Assembly (NCBI GenBank): GCA_022393335.1
Contig: JAJEKB010020311.1
Span: 200,701-264,700 of the forward strand
Source: Macrotrachela quadricornifera
Lineage: Eukaryota > Rotifera > Eurotatoria > Philodinida > Philodinidae
Direction of reading: 5' to 3'
DNA length: 64,000 bases
The notes beneath the pieces are model-generated. The model had not been told where the DNA came from, did no database searches, and was given only the letters and a program-made list of their open reading frames with translations. Made by a program: the position numbers and the translations under genes. This document shows, one piece after another, positions 45,491-57,031 of the stretch. How positions within the stretch are numbered: the first letter of the stretch is position 1; the number at the start of each line of letters is the position of its first letter.

Positions 45491-46683
45491 AGGTTTTAGC
45501 GTAATATGAAGTACAAGCTGATTATGTGTTGTTATGAGTAAAATCATTATGATGTTTTTCGTTTTTAATGAATTTGAAATAGATGATTCAGAAGGTGATG
45601 ATAAAACACAATTATGATCAGTCGATATTCTTTTATTTAAATTGTTGCATATATAAAGAAAATGTGAAAACAACAAAAGGCTTACTTTTCAGTTGAACCA
45701 TGTTTCTTTTTAAATTTCTATTGAATTAAATCAATTATAGTTAATTAGTATCGTCTTTCTTTTATTTAAGATTTGTTCTGGTCGTGGATGTGAACTTTGG
45801 ATTTCAAGTTTATATTTCTTATTCAGATTTGATTTTACACATAAATCAATTAAATACTTGAAACAGTTTAGGATTTGACAAAGTTAAATATGAGAAGCGT
45901 CACCAGAATCTTTTGAGTGATTGCACTGATTATTCATATATCGTTGATTATGAGATTAAATATATCGGAGTTCAAACGAACTTCATTATGGCAAAAATTG
46001 AATTTTCAACCACGAACAGATTACTGTTGTTTATAAGAAAAAGACTCGTGAAACATACTACTTTCATTCGAAAAATCCGAAACATGCCATTTTGATGAAC
46101 AAAATAACTATTACAAAAAATTTTTCTCGTTTTCGACATACTTTCCCTAATTGAACAATAGAGTTCATCAATTTTGTAGAACCAACATATTGTCTTTTGT
46201 AAGATAGAGAATGTAACTTTTAAAACTAAATCTAACGACTAGTCTTCCTATTTTTCATAGCAAACGGAGCTAAAAGTTAATCATCAACTTCCATACTACT
46301 TAGTTTTTACACAACTGCATTCACAATACAAACAGTATACTGACCAAAAGTATCTATTCTATAATCGTTTAAATAGTAGTAGTGCATACTACACACTGAC
46401 GGGCACTACTACAGAATTAAATACTATCGGTAGCATCTGAATAATCACATAAAAGTCAAACTTGAACAACAAATATCAACTCTAGCTCTCGATTCATGTC
46501 GGAAAAATCACCAATTTTTGAAGCGGCTTCCTTTCTTTAGTACAGAAACAAAACACATATAGTAATCTGACAGAGATGCGACTGGAATTGTCTATTAATT
46601 CTAACATAGATGTCGTTATAAGAGAGTAAAACATTTCTCAACATCTGCACAGATTAAACAGTTATTTCATTTATTTTTTTAAG
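45491..46683. other. Gene-free stretch upstream of paralogue 3
   Basis: A+T-rich without a recognisable gene. The last few hundred bases should hold the 5' end of paralogue 3, but no exon could be fixed. Confidence 0.4.
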
Positions 46684-46685
46684 CA

Positions 46686-47969
46686 ATGACTATTGATCAA
46701 CGGATGCGTCTATTATGGAAAAAATCCCTGCAGTTTTTTCAAAATCTTAATTTATTTCCATCAATACCACCTACAACAGATCAATGTGAACTTCGAAATC
46801 AAAAAATATCAACAAGATTATTTATTATTTCATTAATTATCATATTAACAATTATTCTATTGTACTTTTCATTAATACCTGTTATAAAGATTGTCAATGT
46901 TAAAACACCAACTCTTACACAATATTCACACTTATATTCTAAATATTCACAAACTCTAACATGTGCATGTACAAAAATATCCATCAATTATGACAAGTTA
47001 CTTCATGTTCAATATTCATTACATCAAGTTTGTAATAGTAGTTTTGTAACTGACGAATGGATTAGTTATCTTGCCACATCTGATGCGAATCATCATAGGT
47101 TCACAGACGACTTTCGATGGACAGGTACAAATATATTTCAATCACTCCAAGCATTTTGTAAAATAATAAATGAAACAATTTCTGATAATTTGATTCGATT
47201 TTATTCAAGTCAATATGTCAGTTTAACTGTCATACCTTCAGAACTATTCCACTCGGAAGCTCAATCATTACTTTTTCAGTTCATATTATCAACCATAAAC
47301 GTGTTTTTCTCGACTTTCAACATGATACGGACTACAACTCAAAGTAACGTTTTACTTTCTGCACTATTCTCTAATTATTTTCTCGACGTATCCGATGCAT
47401 CTGGACATGTGACTAGATATCCGAATTTCTATTTGGATTGTAGTTGCGCATCTTCAGCAACATGTAGTTCTCAGTCGTTTATATATGATTATCCCTATTT
47501 CACAGTGTTATTCATTGTACCTGGTATTTATGTGGGATGCTATGTCATTGAATCATTACTTCACTCAACTCTAGAATGTTTTTATAATCAAACATGTATA
47601 AATGAAGTACAATTTTATATTTTTTCATTGTCACCAATGAATGTAACAGCTCTTGATGCATCATTGTCGAGTCAATATTTTGAAAATTCAACAATACAAG
47701 ATCTTCTCAATCAGTTAATGGTAGAAAAATGGAATTCATCTTATATGTATGAGAGTTATTATAGTGAATGTCAACCGGCCCAATGTACTTATACATATGA
47801 AACAACAAATGATGATATTTATATTGTATCAACATTGATTGGATTAGTTGGTGGTTTATTAACTGTTCTGAAGCTTATTATACCACGATTGGTAAAACTT
47901 TTCGTACGTTGCATTTTGAAAAAGAGACAAGTCGTTCCAGAAATACAGACACTAGAAACTTCAACTTAA
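46686..47969 (+). CDS. Two-membrane-span surface protein, paralogue 3 of 3
   Basis: About 427 residues starting at ATG 46686, with membrane span 1 at about 45-70 and membrane span 2 at about 378-400 and a tail ending TLETST. An acceptor-like ttttttaag ends at 46683, so an upstream phase-1 exon may exist here too; the ATG used is the first in the open frame. The ectodomain keeps the same cysteines as its sisters. It is the most diverged of the three in the middle (VSLTVIPSELFHSEAQSLLF and FSNYFLDVSDASGHVTRYPN), but nearly identical in nucleotides over the first 130 codons and in the GIYVGCYVIESLLHSTLECF to second-span region. Family and function unknown; orientation and spacing indicate a tandem array. 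Confidence 0.75.
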   Translation: MTIDQRMRLLWKKSLQFFQNLNLFPSIPPTTDQCELRNQKISTRLFIISLIIILTIILLYFSLIPVIKIVNVKTPTLTQYSHLYSKYSQTLTCACTKISINYDKLLHVQYSLHQVCNSSFVTDEWISYLATSDANHHRFTDDFRWTGTNIFQSLQAFCKIINETISDNLIRFYSSQYVSLTVIPSELFHSEAQSLLFQFILSTINVFFSTFNMIRTTTQSNVLLSALFSNYFLDVSDASGHVTRYPNFYLDCSCASSATCSSQSFIYDYPYFTVLFIVPGIYVGCYVIESLLHSTLECFYNQTCINEVQFYIFSLSPMNVTALDASLSSQYFENSTIQDLLNQLMVEKWNSSYMYESYYSECQPAQCTYTYETTNDDIYIVSTLIGLVGGLLTVLKLIIPRLVKLFVRCILKKRQVVPEIQTLETST

Positions 47970-49894
47970 TTGATAATATTGAACAGCTACTACCATTATT
48001 TGTAAAACGCTCTAAAATGCAATGAAAGAATTCAATTAGGTCAAGAACATAACTAATCGATGATCTATGATATTTCTTTTTCGAAAAAGCTTTCTGCGAT
48101 ACATCGAATATGGTAAAGCAAGAACACATATTGTAACATAGTCTTTATTCACAGTAGAGCAGGATTTCAGGTTCTTGAAAAATCGTAGTATTTTTTAAGG
48201 CTTTTGCTAGATTTTATAAGATTTATTTTATATTGTTAAAATACTTTCAAATGGGATTTTCCATAATGACGTCATCAGATGATTATGCGCTAAGAAAAAG
48301 GGATCATCTAGACAAGAAAAATTCTCTTCCGTTCGAGATTAATTAGAAATAAGTTTTTTAGCACATAATAATAAACAAAGTTACTGAAGAAAATAAACAG
48401 TAAGGATATAGAATTCTCATTTATATTCCGTTTCAATATCATTTGATTGAAAAGCTGTAGTTCCAAAACTTAGATTAGAACATAAGTAGAAATCGAATAC
48501 GAACGCATCCTTCGTATTACTAAATAGATATTTTAGTATAAAAATCGGAAAAAGAATCTTGAAAATTTTAAAATTTTTCTCGAAAAATTAGGAGGGCTTC
48601 TAATACATCAAACACGTTGTTCATCTCAGAAGAGGCTTCTAATATGGGGAGAGGTTTATGCTAAGAAAATTTATTCTTTACAACAGCTTTCGAATCGCTG
48701 CGATTTATAGGCTTTGTTACTTCGTTAATGGTTCTGAAACCATAGTTATAAGAGATATTAATAAATCTTGCTTCATTATTAACACCATCAAAGCTTTTTA
48801 TGTAAAATATTTATAATTATGAATAGCATATTACACACTAATATGGCTTTGATTTTTAGTTACATCTTGAATACATTACAAGAGATATGTCAACTATAAG
48901 AAAAGTTGGACAGTACTATTCACAACAAGATCTAGTGGACTATCAATTTCACAATTCACCTAAATGTGTAAATCATGGTTTTGATTCTATGAATGGTTGA
49001 TTATATCAAAACAAGAAAAATGAGTATAGTAATAGAAGAAAACGTAGGCTTCAGTTTTGTGGAAACATTTTGATGACATTAATAAAGAATTAATGTAATA
49101 TTCATTAATGAATAGTACTATGAGAGAGGACATTCTTATAATAAAATTAAAATTAGATTACTAGTGAATGAAAATAAAGATCACCATTATAACTGAGACA
49201 GATGAAAATTATAGAAATCCTAGTGATTATTAACTGCTATCATTAAAAACACTAATTTTAACAATTGAGAGCTATGATTAAATGGTAAGCGAAAATTTTC
49301 TGACACGAAGTGTTATTTTTCTAGTTAACAATGTAAAAATTTGATAATTTTTACAAATTTTGCAATAAGCTACCTCAAAATTTTCACCAAAATATTTCTT
49401 CTTATAATAACCTGTGTAATTCAATATCTGTTTCGATAATAAATCCATAGATTATTAGTTGGTTATGTTCTGGAATTATTTGAATTCATTCATTTTAGCT
49501 ATTCTTTTACATATATATCAACTAGAAAAGATATCTTCTAATGAAAAAAATTTTAATTTATATATTATTCAGTCTTATTTGTTGTTTGTGCAATCTATAT
49601 TTATCATTAATTAAAAGTAATAAGATGAAAAGCACCTTCTTCAAAGAATTGTTATTATGAATGTTAGATACACCGCTAGTTGACAATAATACATATCTTA
49701 TATAAACACTTTTCAAATTAAAATGAGTCTGAAATACGACTGATGTGCGTTCAAAATATGATGAATAAATAAGTCTAAATATGTTTGAAATTAAATTTAA
49801 TAAATAAATTTTAATCTATCTTAGATTTGAACTGAGACATAATCAATATCATATCATAATGGTCTTAACCTATTCTAACGAACGGATTGAGTAA
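47970..49894. other. Gene-free A+T-rich stretch
   Basis: No gene, RNA or clear repeat seen. A single TGACGTCA word occurs near 48268. Confidence 0.4.
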
Positions 49895-50083
49895 TTACAT
49901 TAAAGACATAAGCCCCATTTGAACAAACTGATCAATAGATAGAAGACATACATTCATATCAATCAGCGATGCAAGTTCAAAATATTTCATTGTTCCAGAG
50001 AAATATGCGTATCTAAATTGTGCACTGTGAAATATTCTTACGCGATCACATGTATCAACATCATATGAAACTTTGATAGACAT
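49895..50083 (-). CDS. Small unrecognised open frame next to the piggyBac element
   Basis: A 62-codon minus-strand frame with protein-like composition (VSYDVDTCDRVRIFHSAQF..., MKYFELASLIDMNVCLLS). It could be one exon or a relic. No family is recognised, no splice partner was found, and the left end of piggyBac lies 60 bp from its start codon. Chance occurrence cannot be excluded. Confidence 0.22.
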   Translation of the reverse strand: MSIKVSYDVDTCDRVRIFHSAQFRYAYFSGTMKYFELASLIDMNVCLLSIDQFVQMGLMSLM

Positions 50084-50146
50084 TTTGCCTATTATTGTTA
50101 TACAACATTAAACATAGTGTATCAATATTAATAGACATACAATTAA

Positions 50147-52285
50147 CACATTGGGCACGATGAGGCCCACCGCTGGGCCCCACCATATTTTAGCAAGAAA
50201 GTTCATAGAAGAACGCTCTTTCCTCTTTTATTCTTATGCGAGAGGTTATAAATAATGTACGATCTCATTCCCCTTCGCTATTTCTAAAACCATTTATTAC
50301 ATAGCATAATGCTTCTCGTTAAAACAATCAAGACAAAAAAATTTGTTACAATCAGGACAGAAAGTTTTTATTTTCTTTGTTGTCGAATGACACGCTTCTC
50401 TTGATTGTTGTTCCCTGTTTTTCTCGTAACAGCCGACACAACGTATTCGGACATCGTGATCAGATCCTTTCTTTTCTTCGAGCTTGTGATCACCTAGTTT
50501 GCGCTTGGAATGACTTGCCAATTGTTGTCTTGGACCAGGTTTCAGCTTCTCGATGGGCATACCAAGGAGTAAAGATCGCACCAGACTTTCACGGAACTGT
50601 ATGATCTGTATGTTGCTTGATGCATAAATTTCCTTGTGAATCAAATAACTGTTAACTACTGAAGTTCCAAATATCAACTCGAATGCTACCTTTCTATACC
50701 ATTTTACTGACCGTCTTTGACATGTATGCTATGTCGATAGTTGATCTGATAAGTCAGTACCTTGTCTGCCTTCATTGTAATCGAGAACAACCTGCGGCTT
50801 CACGATGCGTTCATTCAGTTTATTGATTTTTCCAGTATTTACCACAGTTGCTGAATGGGATGGTTTAGTAGATATCATCAGAACGTCTCTTTTATCTATC
50901 CACTTGATCAGTTTTATATCAATTTCGTTCTGCTGCCAATAAACTTCACCACGCTTGAGCTTCGTCTGAACAACATCATGCCCTGATCCAGCACGATTAC
51001 TCCTCATTGTTCCGATAAGATACGTTTCCTTTTCCAACAAACGTTTTGCTAAAGAAATACTAGTAAAGAAGTTGTCAGCCACCACGGTTCGATAACATCC
51101 CGAAAGACCATTCAATAGATTTATCACGACTGATTCAACATGTCCAAGACCTGCCATAGGATCTTGTTAACCAGTATAGATCATGTAGCTCTAGGTGTAT
51201 CCATTGACAGCCGCTAGCTTGTATATCTTCACGCCGTATTTATGTGCTTTTCCAGGGATGTATTGTTTGAACGAAAGTCTACCTCGCCATGGTACAGTAC
51301 TTTCATCGATACTAACAACTGAGCCAGGCATATAGACTGATGTAAACCTCTCTTTGAGCAAATCTAAGAGCGGCCTCACCTTGAATAGCTTGTCTTGGTC
51401 CGAATTCTTGTTATTGTTGTTCATGAAATGCCAAAACTTCAGGAGTAATTCAAACCTCTCCCTCGACATGGAATTTCTTATGATATCTAATCGGTACAAT
51501 TGACTACTGCTCCAATAGTATTTCAGTTTGGGCATTTGTACCAATCCCATCTCAATAATGATACCAAAGAACTTCCACATCTCTTGATTGTTGGTTGATT
51601 TCCATTGATGAAATTTCGATCGTCTGCTAATCTCATGAGTTTGTAAATATTGCTCCGCATAGCGATCAGTTTCACGAACCATAAGATCAATAATTTCGTC
51701 CGTAATGAAATGGCGATAGCAATCGATAGGATTGATTGTGTTGTCTTCTGAAGCAGAAACTACTTCTTCGACGAGTCCATAATCTTCCACGAATTCTGCA
51801 TCAGGTTCCAGTTCTATTTCGTACCAACCACTTGAATTCACCTCGTCAACAGCCATTTCATCATCGGAACTTTCAGATTCCAGATGCATTCCATCAAAAT
51901 CATCATCTAAAGAACTCACTTCACCGAGTGAGCTGGTGCTTTCTTCTGAGTGGGTTCCTTCGAACGACATCTTTACGGTTCTCTAAATTCATTCGTCTTT
52001 ATATAGTCAAACGAAAAGTAGATAAGAAGAACGGAGAAAAGTCTGGAGTTTTCCTCCTTCTTCTCACATGTGTCATGTATAACATGCAAAGAACGAAAAA
52101 CTGACTCAGGTAATTTTAGTTCTTTGCTAAAAATGAACCATTATGCGGTAATACAAGAGAGAGAGGGATCAATAATCAGTAGGAGATGACGAATGGATCA
52201 TCAGATGCATTTATTCGAAGTGAATTATTCATGAAAATGACATCCTGTAGAAATTTCACGAGAAAATCGAATCGTGCCCAATGTG
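50147..52285 (-). mobile_element. piggyBac transposon with perfect 15-bp ends and TTAA duplication
   Basis: The left end CACATTGGGCACGAT (50147-50161) and right end ATCGTGCCCAATGTG (52271-52285) are perfect inverted copies. Each is bordered by TTAA (50143-50146 and 52286-52289), the invariant piggyBac target. Length 2,139 bp. The interior holds one transposase reading frame in minus orientation, broken only by stop codons. The perfect ends point to a recent insertion that might still be moved by an enzyme supplied elsewhere. Confidence 0.93.
50297..51970 (-). pseudogene. piggyBac transposase, full length but with three nonsense codons
   Basis: One continuous minus-strand frame runs from ATG 51970 to 50297 (about 557 codons). 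It has an acidic N-terminus, the DDE_Tnp_1_7 core and a C-terminal Cys-rich zinc-binding domain (CVGC..., ACHSTTKK, FCPDCNKFFCLDCF). The three expected catalytic aspartates are present: SIDESTVPWRGR, VVADNFFTS and GTDLSDQL. The frame is stopped by TAG at 51191-51193, TAA at 51167-51169 and TAG at 50729-50731; there are no frameshifts. The stops fall in otherwise conserved text, so inactivation by point mutation is recent. piggyBac enzymes excise seamlessly at TTAA, so loss of function here probably fixed this copy in place. Confidence 0.92.
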
Positions 52286-52289
52286 TTAA

Positions 52290-52738
52290 GAGATAACTTT
52301 TGGATTACTTCGTCACCTAGACCAATGCATTGTCTAAAAACTCCACAGGTCGAATATCTCAATACCAATCAATATATCGAGAGTATAAACGAAGAAATAA
52401 TACTTCCACATGTTGCTCTTGTAAACGTAACTCCAGGTTACACAATTTCATGCCCTGGGTTCACTTTAGTAGGCCGTTCTGTACCTTCATCCGTGCCTTC
52501 ACTCATTATCCTGTACAACAGTAGTGTGTTTACTAAAAATATCTCTGTTATGGATGTCTATCAATACATCACCGAAAATATTACATGGTATAAAAACAAG
52601 AATATGGTCGACCGAGAAAGGGACGCTTTGAAGGATTTCATATATCAAACAAATGCTGTTTCACACGTTCACACTCCTGCCTCTAGCTATATGTGGCCTT
52701 TTGGTTTATCAATTTTCAGCTGGGTCCTTATCGACTGA
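52290..52738 (+). pseudogene. Glycoprotein-like C-terminal fragment beside the piggyBac insertion
   Basis: About 150 open codons begin right at the piggyBac border. The sequence is protein-like, with four N-glycosylation sequons (NVT, NSS, NIS, NIT), scattered cysteines and a hydrophobic C-terminal segment (MWPFGLSIFSWVLI) cut by a stop; the hydrophobic run seems to continue in another frame. The frame also stays open for some way on the far side of the element, so piggyBac probably landed inside an older coding relic. The layout would suit the membrane-proximal end of a surface or envelope-like glycoprotein, but no family is recognised and a viral origin is unproven. Confidence 0.4.
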
Positions 52739-53182
52739 GTACTGGTCTACTATGTTATTTTTTTCGACGCAAATCGAGAAATAATAGAGCATATGTTTGA
52801 ATTATTCTACTTTTCTAACTACCAGCCGAAAATACTATGTAAACAACCAATTTTAAAACCTTGAGAAGAAAAACCGATCTTTTTTTTCTAGGCTTTGATT
52901 GACAATCAAAATATTGTTTACCAATTTTTAACTAGATAAATCAAGACTGTGACAATATCCATTCGTACATGAACATGATCTCTATCTTCCATGAATTTCT
53001 TTTTATTAAAATATATTATATGGTTAAGTTAGAGAAATCTAATGATTAGAATCCAGAGGATTCAGTTTTTTATACTCCAACTCGAGAATGTGTTTTTCAT
53101 GTCAAATATTTGTAGAAATTTGTTAATAACTATCTATAATTCGTAGTTAAACGTATGCGTAAATCCATGGAAATTTAACTGC

Positions 53183-53797
53183 TTTCTGGAAAAAGTTTTT
53201 TTATTATTTTTTTTGTGCTGATTAGATGTATTGTGGACAGGAAATAATTTGGGTCGAAACACTTATGTGATTTTTGCTTGAAATACTATTGCTTCAGATC
53301 ATTTTCAAGGAACATCTAACGATCAGGTGGATCACTCAAGTTATTATAATGTTGAACTCATATTTTGTGCAAGGGTTGATCATCACTAGACTAGTACAAC
53401 CTCCAAAAGATTTTTTCTTTCAATGTATTTTCATTGAGATATAAGACTTTTAAGGAAAACGACTTTTACGTGTTAACTATGAAAGAAGTATGTTGGTCGA
53501 AATGATACAAGGTTGATTATCCTTAAAAGTTCTATATTTCAATGAAAATACATTGGAACAAAAAACCTTTTGGAGGTTGTCTAGTCTAGTGATGATCAAC
53601 CCTTGCACAAAATATGAGCTTTCGGCATTGTAATAACTTCAGTGATCCACCTCATCGTTAGATGTTCCTTGAGAATGATCTAAAGCAACAGTATTTCAGG
53701 CAAAAACCGCATAAGCGTTTCGACCAAAGTTGTTTTCTGTCCACGATAATCTAATCAGCACAAAAAAAATAATAAAAAAACTTTTTCCAAGAAATGG
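53183..53797. repeat. Large foldback element, arms of about 275 bp
   Basis: Left arm 53183-53456 and right arm 53519-53797 are inverted copies over their full length, roughly 85-88 percent alike. Shared segments include tggaaaaagtttttttatta at the outer edges, cacaaaatatgag and ccttgcacaaaat midway, and gacttttaagga / gaacttttaagga at the inner edge. The loop is about 60 bp. No transposase gene. The open frame at 53730-53996 starts inside the right arm and is not called. Confidence 0.85.
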
Positions 53798-54535
53798 TTG
53801 GATTCTCATGGGTTTACCCCTATATATTGGAATTTTGTTTTCTATTATTCAGCTGCTCAAAGATCTCTCTCTCATGTTAAATGTTTGTAAAACTGAATTT
53901 AAAACTTTTCTCGTTCTTTTTTTTATTCTTTTGCTCACTATTTCAATTTTTATGTCTAATACTCGTACATTAATTATTCAACAAGCTTATATCTAATCAC
54001 AGTTTTCAGGATTATTTTAGATCGATGTGTCATGCGTCAGAAATCGGTTTTTGTCGATCGAGGTAGTAATCATAATGCATCGAAAACGCGTTTGTACTCA
54101 CACAGAATGCAAGCACTTTTAGTAGAAAAGTTCTAACTCAGTTAAATCATAGTCTCTGGAATATCATTATCCCAATGTAAAGGTTATTTTTAATCATATA
54201 CTTCAATTATTAAATGATCCAGTTATAATTTGTATAACCAAATCGTGAATCATAACATTATGTTCCTCATTCATAAAAAGTAATTTTAGATTGTAACCGA
54301 TCATCATCACAATACACAGAATACTTGTCAACAACCTGTATTAATTTAAGTAAAATCGAATTGTTTGATCTACATACCAATTAAACAACTTTGTTCGTCT
54401 GGACAGACGAAAATATAAATGAGTGATCAATAAAATAGTAGTGCTATATCCTATTCACACCGTCGTTTCAGCTATTGTTCGAGTGAATATTTTTGAATAT
54501 CATATCGGTATCACTATTATTTAAAATAAACTATT
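53798..54535. other. Gene-free stretch; holds the promoter side of the next gene
   Basis: A+T-rich, no gene. A ttaaaataaac run 15 bp before the start codon at 54536 is the only TATA-like sequence. Confidence 0.35.
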
Positions 54536-55435
54536 ATGAATACAATTGCTTATATGACAAAACCTATCGTACCAAGTTGTACGTATTCAATCAAATGCAG
54601 AATTTAAATTTAAAATTTTTCTTGTAGTCGCCGTCCAAGAGGAAGGTTCATATAAAGTACTTGTATATCTAGATATCCCGAAGTTAAAACTAAAAAGATC
54701 ATTTCGAAAATTTTTAAAATATATTCCATCAAATGGGCATGTAAAAGCACTCGCTTTTCATAATCAGTAAGTATTATAAAATAGAGAAAATATTCCTACA
54801 AAGAAAATTTAGATCGTTCGTATTTACGATATATATTCAAGCAAAATTGTATTCAATATCAGTTGCACGCTTACCAGGAGAAATTCGACCGGAACGTTGT
54901 TCAATTATGGTTTAAAAATTTTGTTTGAAGACTAAATTAGAAACACTGTCCTCTTTAGTATCAACGTAATGGTTGTCGAATTACAGTAATTAAATTAGAT
55001 TCAATGTCTTGGATGAATAGACTTTGTGACGATTTTAGTGCTGGATTGAATATTCGAGAAGATGATGATGATCACAATACACCGACACGAGCTCCTTGCA
55101 TATTGTCTCAACCAAAACTAAAAAAGAGGCCAGCATCGCCACCTTCATTCAATGTATTTCCTTCTAATCCCTTTTCATTAATACCAAAAAAGAGGCCAGC
55201 ACCGCTACCTTCATACAATGTATTTCCTTCTGACCCCTTTCAATCAATATCAAAAAAGAGGCCAGCACTGCAACCAACATCTCATACAGTTCCTTCTGCT
55301 CCCTCTCCAACGTCTCATTCAATACCAAAAACGAGGCCAGCATTGCAACCACCATTTGATTTAGCTCCTCTTGCTCATTCTCTATTGTCTCAATCAACAA
55401 TAAAAAAAGGCATCGGCACTATCACCACCAACTAG
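54536..55435 (+). CDS. Four-exon gene of unknown function with C-terminal KKRPA repeats
   Basis: Exons read as 54536-54578, 54628-54766, 54813-54909 and 54959-55435, giving 251 residues. Introns are 46-49 nt with GT/AG borders (gtacgt, gtaagt and the weaker gtttaa donors). The first 110 residues contain beta-rich text (SYKVLVYLDIPKL, FVFTIYIQAKLYSISVARLPGEI, RNGCRITVIKL) with the rhythm of a small heat-shock or CS/p23-like beta-sandwich; this likeness is weak. The last 110 residues are low-complexity and basic/proline-rich with four repeats. An AATAAA lies at 55516-55521. Exon 1 and the third intron are the least certain; without them the gene would start in exon 4 (Met at 55004) and be only 143 residues long. 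No signal peptide or membrane span, so probably cytoplasmic or nuclear. Confidence 0.55.
55121..55399 (+). repeat. Coding tandem repeat, four units of 22-25 residues
   Basis: Units begin KKRPASPPSFNVFPS, KKRPAPLPSYNVFPS, KKRPALQPTSHTVPS and KTRPALQPPFDLAPL. The first two are near-identical in nucleotides; the later ones are more diverged. The basic KKRPA start might act as a nuclear signal or binding motif, which is inference. Confidence 0.8.
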
Positions 55436-55521
55436 TTAAAGAGTTTGCTGAGATATATATTACATCCTTATCAACAATTCAATATTTACAAATCTGTTTA
55501 TGTCAAACGAAGGGCAATAAA

Positions 55522-56797
55522 CATAGTTTCATTTTGTTTTTATGTGTATTTGTAAAAGACAAATTGTATATGACACTCTTGTTTTTAAATGTAATTACGC
55601 TAAATAAAAGCACAGGATCATAGAACAATTTTATTCGTTGCTTTTCCAAAAAATAGTGTTAGCGATTATATGTTTCGAAGTACTTTGAAGCTTGAGGTCC
55701 CCAGATCCTTTTTTTGTAAGATATTAGTATAAGAAATATCATGTGCTGTCAATAGAGCAAGTAATATTAGTGTTGTTTTTTGCAAAGCACGGTTTCCTTG
55801 TACCAATTATTGAACGAAAACAGACTGATCTCGCTTGACAAACATTGATATTTTAATTAACCATTTGTGCTTTATTAACTCAGATGGTTAAATAAATATC
55901 GGCGATTCAACAAAGAAAGATTTGATATCACTTAACACGAGCTTACGAAAGGGACACTACATCTACTTTATTGACTGTTACACTGTATATATTAATGATT
56001 AACATTGATTTTTAACCTTATACTACGTAAATGGGTTACCTGTACGGAAAATATCAATGAACATGATCATTGATAAAGATATGATCAATAAAAACTGGAA
56101 GGCTTGACAACTGTATTGTTATATGGCCTCTTAATCAACCTAAAATCTATAGGATCTTTTCAAAGCATATAATAAGCTCAAGCATTAATAATTCAGGTAG
56201 TTATGATGTAGAAGTGACTTTTTCAAAATAAAATCATTTTTAATTCATGATAGATTATCATTCTTTCAGAAAAGGGTCAGCGAATCTGCAGGATGAGCGC
56301 TACTTGTATTTTTATATGAGCAATATTGCCTTAGAAATAAAAGATTTTCTACTAGATGTAAAGTGAACTTGAATTGTATTAAACACACTAGGAAGTGAGA
56401 ATAGTATTTATGAGCATTTGTTAATAAATGTGTAGCTATCTTATTATACGAATCTAGTATGAACTTACAAGATCTTATGAGTCGGTCATACATAGATCTT
56501 ATTATCAGTCTTGATATAAGATACCAGAGACTACGATTTTTTGTACGTTTCTTCGTATGATTGGTTGCGAAAATGTCTGATGATGTTCTAATATAAGATA
56601 TTTTTGTATATGAATCTGAGACTGATCAAATTATCTAATTTCTTGACCTGGGTAAATAAATCATTTTTTTTCTTTAATTTAGATCACCTTGGATATCCAA
56701 ACTGACCGGTAAGTATTTATTTAAAATAAATAATTCTTTTTCTCTTTATTTTAGATCAATTTAAATATTAACGTCAACAATGAATGTCGAGACCACG
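55522..56797. other. Gene-free stretch with two consensus splice-site pairs
   Basis: No coding gene. At 56683-56708 a 26-nt segment is flanked by a strong acceptor (ttctttaatttag) and donor (gtaagtattt), and a second acceptor ends at 56754. The two acceptor regions resemble one another. They may be non-coding exons or relics. Confidence 0.35.
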
Positions 56798-57031
56798 AAA
56801 ATCAGTTGAATCTTGCGGATTTCTATAAAATCGATCAATAAATCGCCATTTTTTTGCACTATTTATTTCTATAGTGAGAAGCCAACAGCATTGTTAATTA
56901 ATCATGACTTTAATCGTAATTCAGTTCGTGATTAATTGGCAATGTTTTTGGCTTCTCATTATAGGAATAGGTCAGAAAAATGGCAATTAATTGATCGATT
57001 TTATAGAAATCGAGAAGGTTCAGCCGATTTT
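56798..57031. repeat. Compact foldback element, arms of about 107 bp
   Basis: Arms 56798-56905 and 56925-57031 are inverted copies that share gatttctataaaatcgatca, gccatttttctg-like and gagaagccaa segments, with a loop of only about 20 bp. The two arms together form a near-complete hairpin of 234 bp. Confidence 0.75.

Noticed and set aside
53730..53996. 88-codon hydrophobic open frame
   Set aside because: Begins inside the right arm of the foldback element and reflects T-rich sequence.
55164..55400. Minus-strand frame with repeated EQEEL-like text
   Set aside because: Antisense of the KKRPA coding repeat; the plus frame has splice support and a polyadenylation signal.
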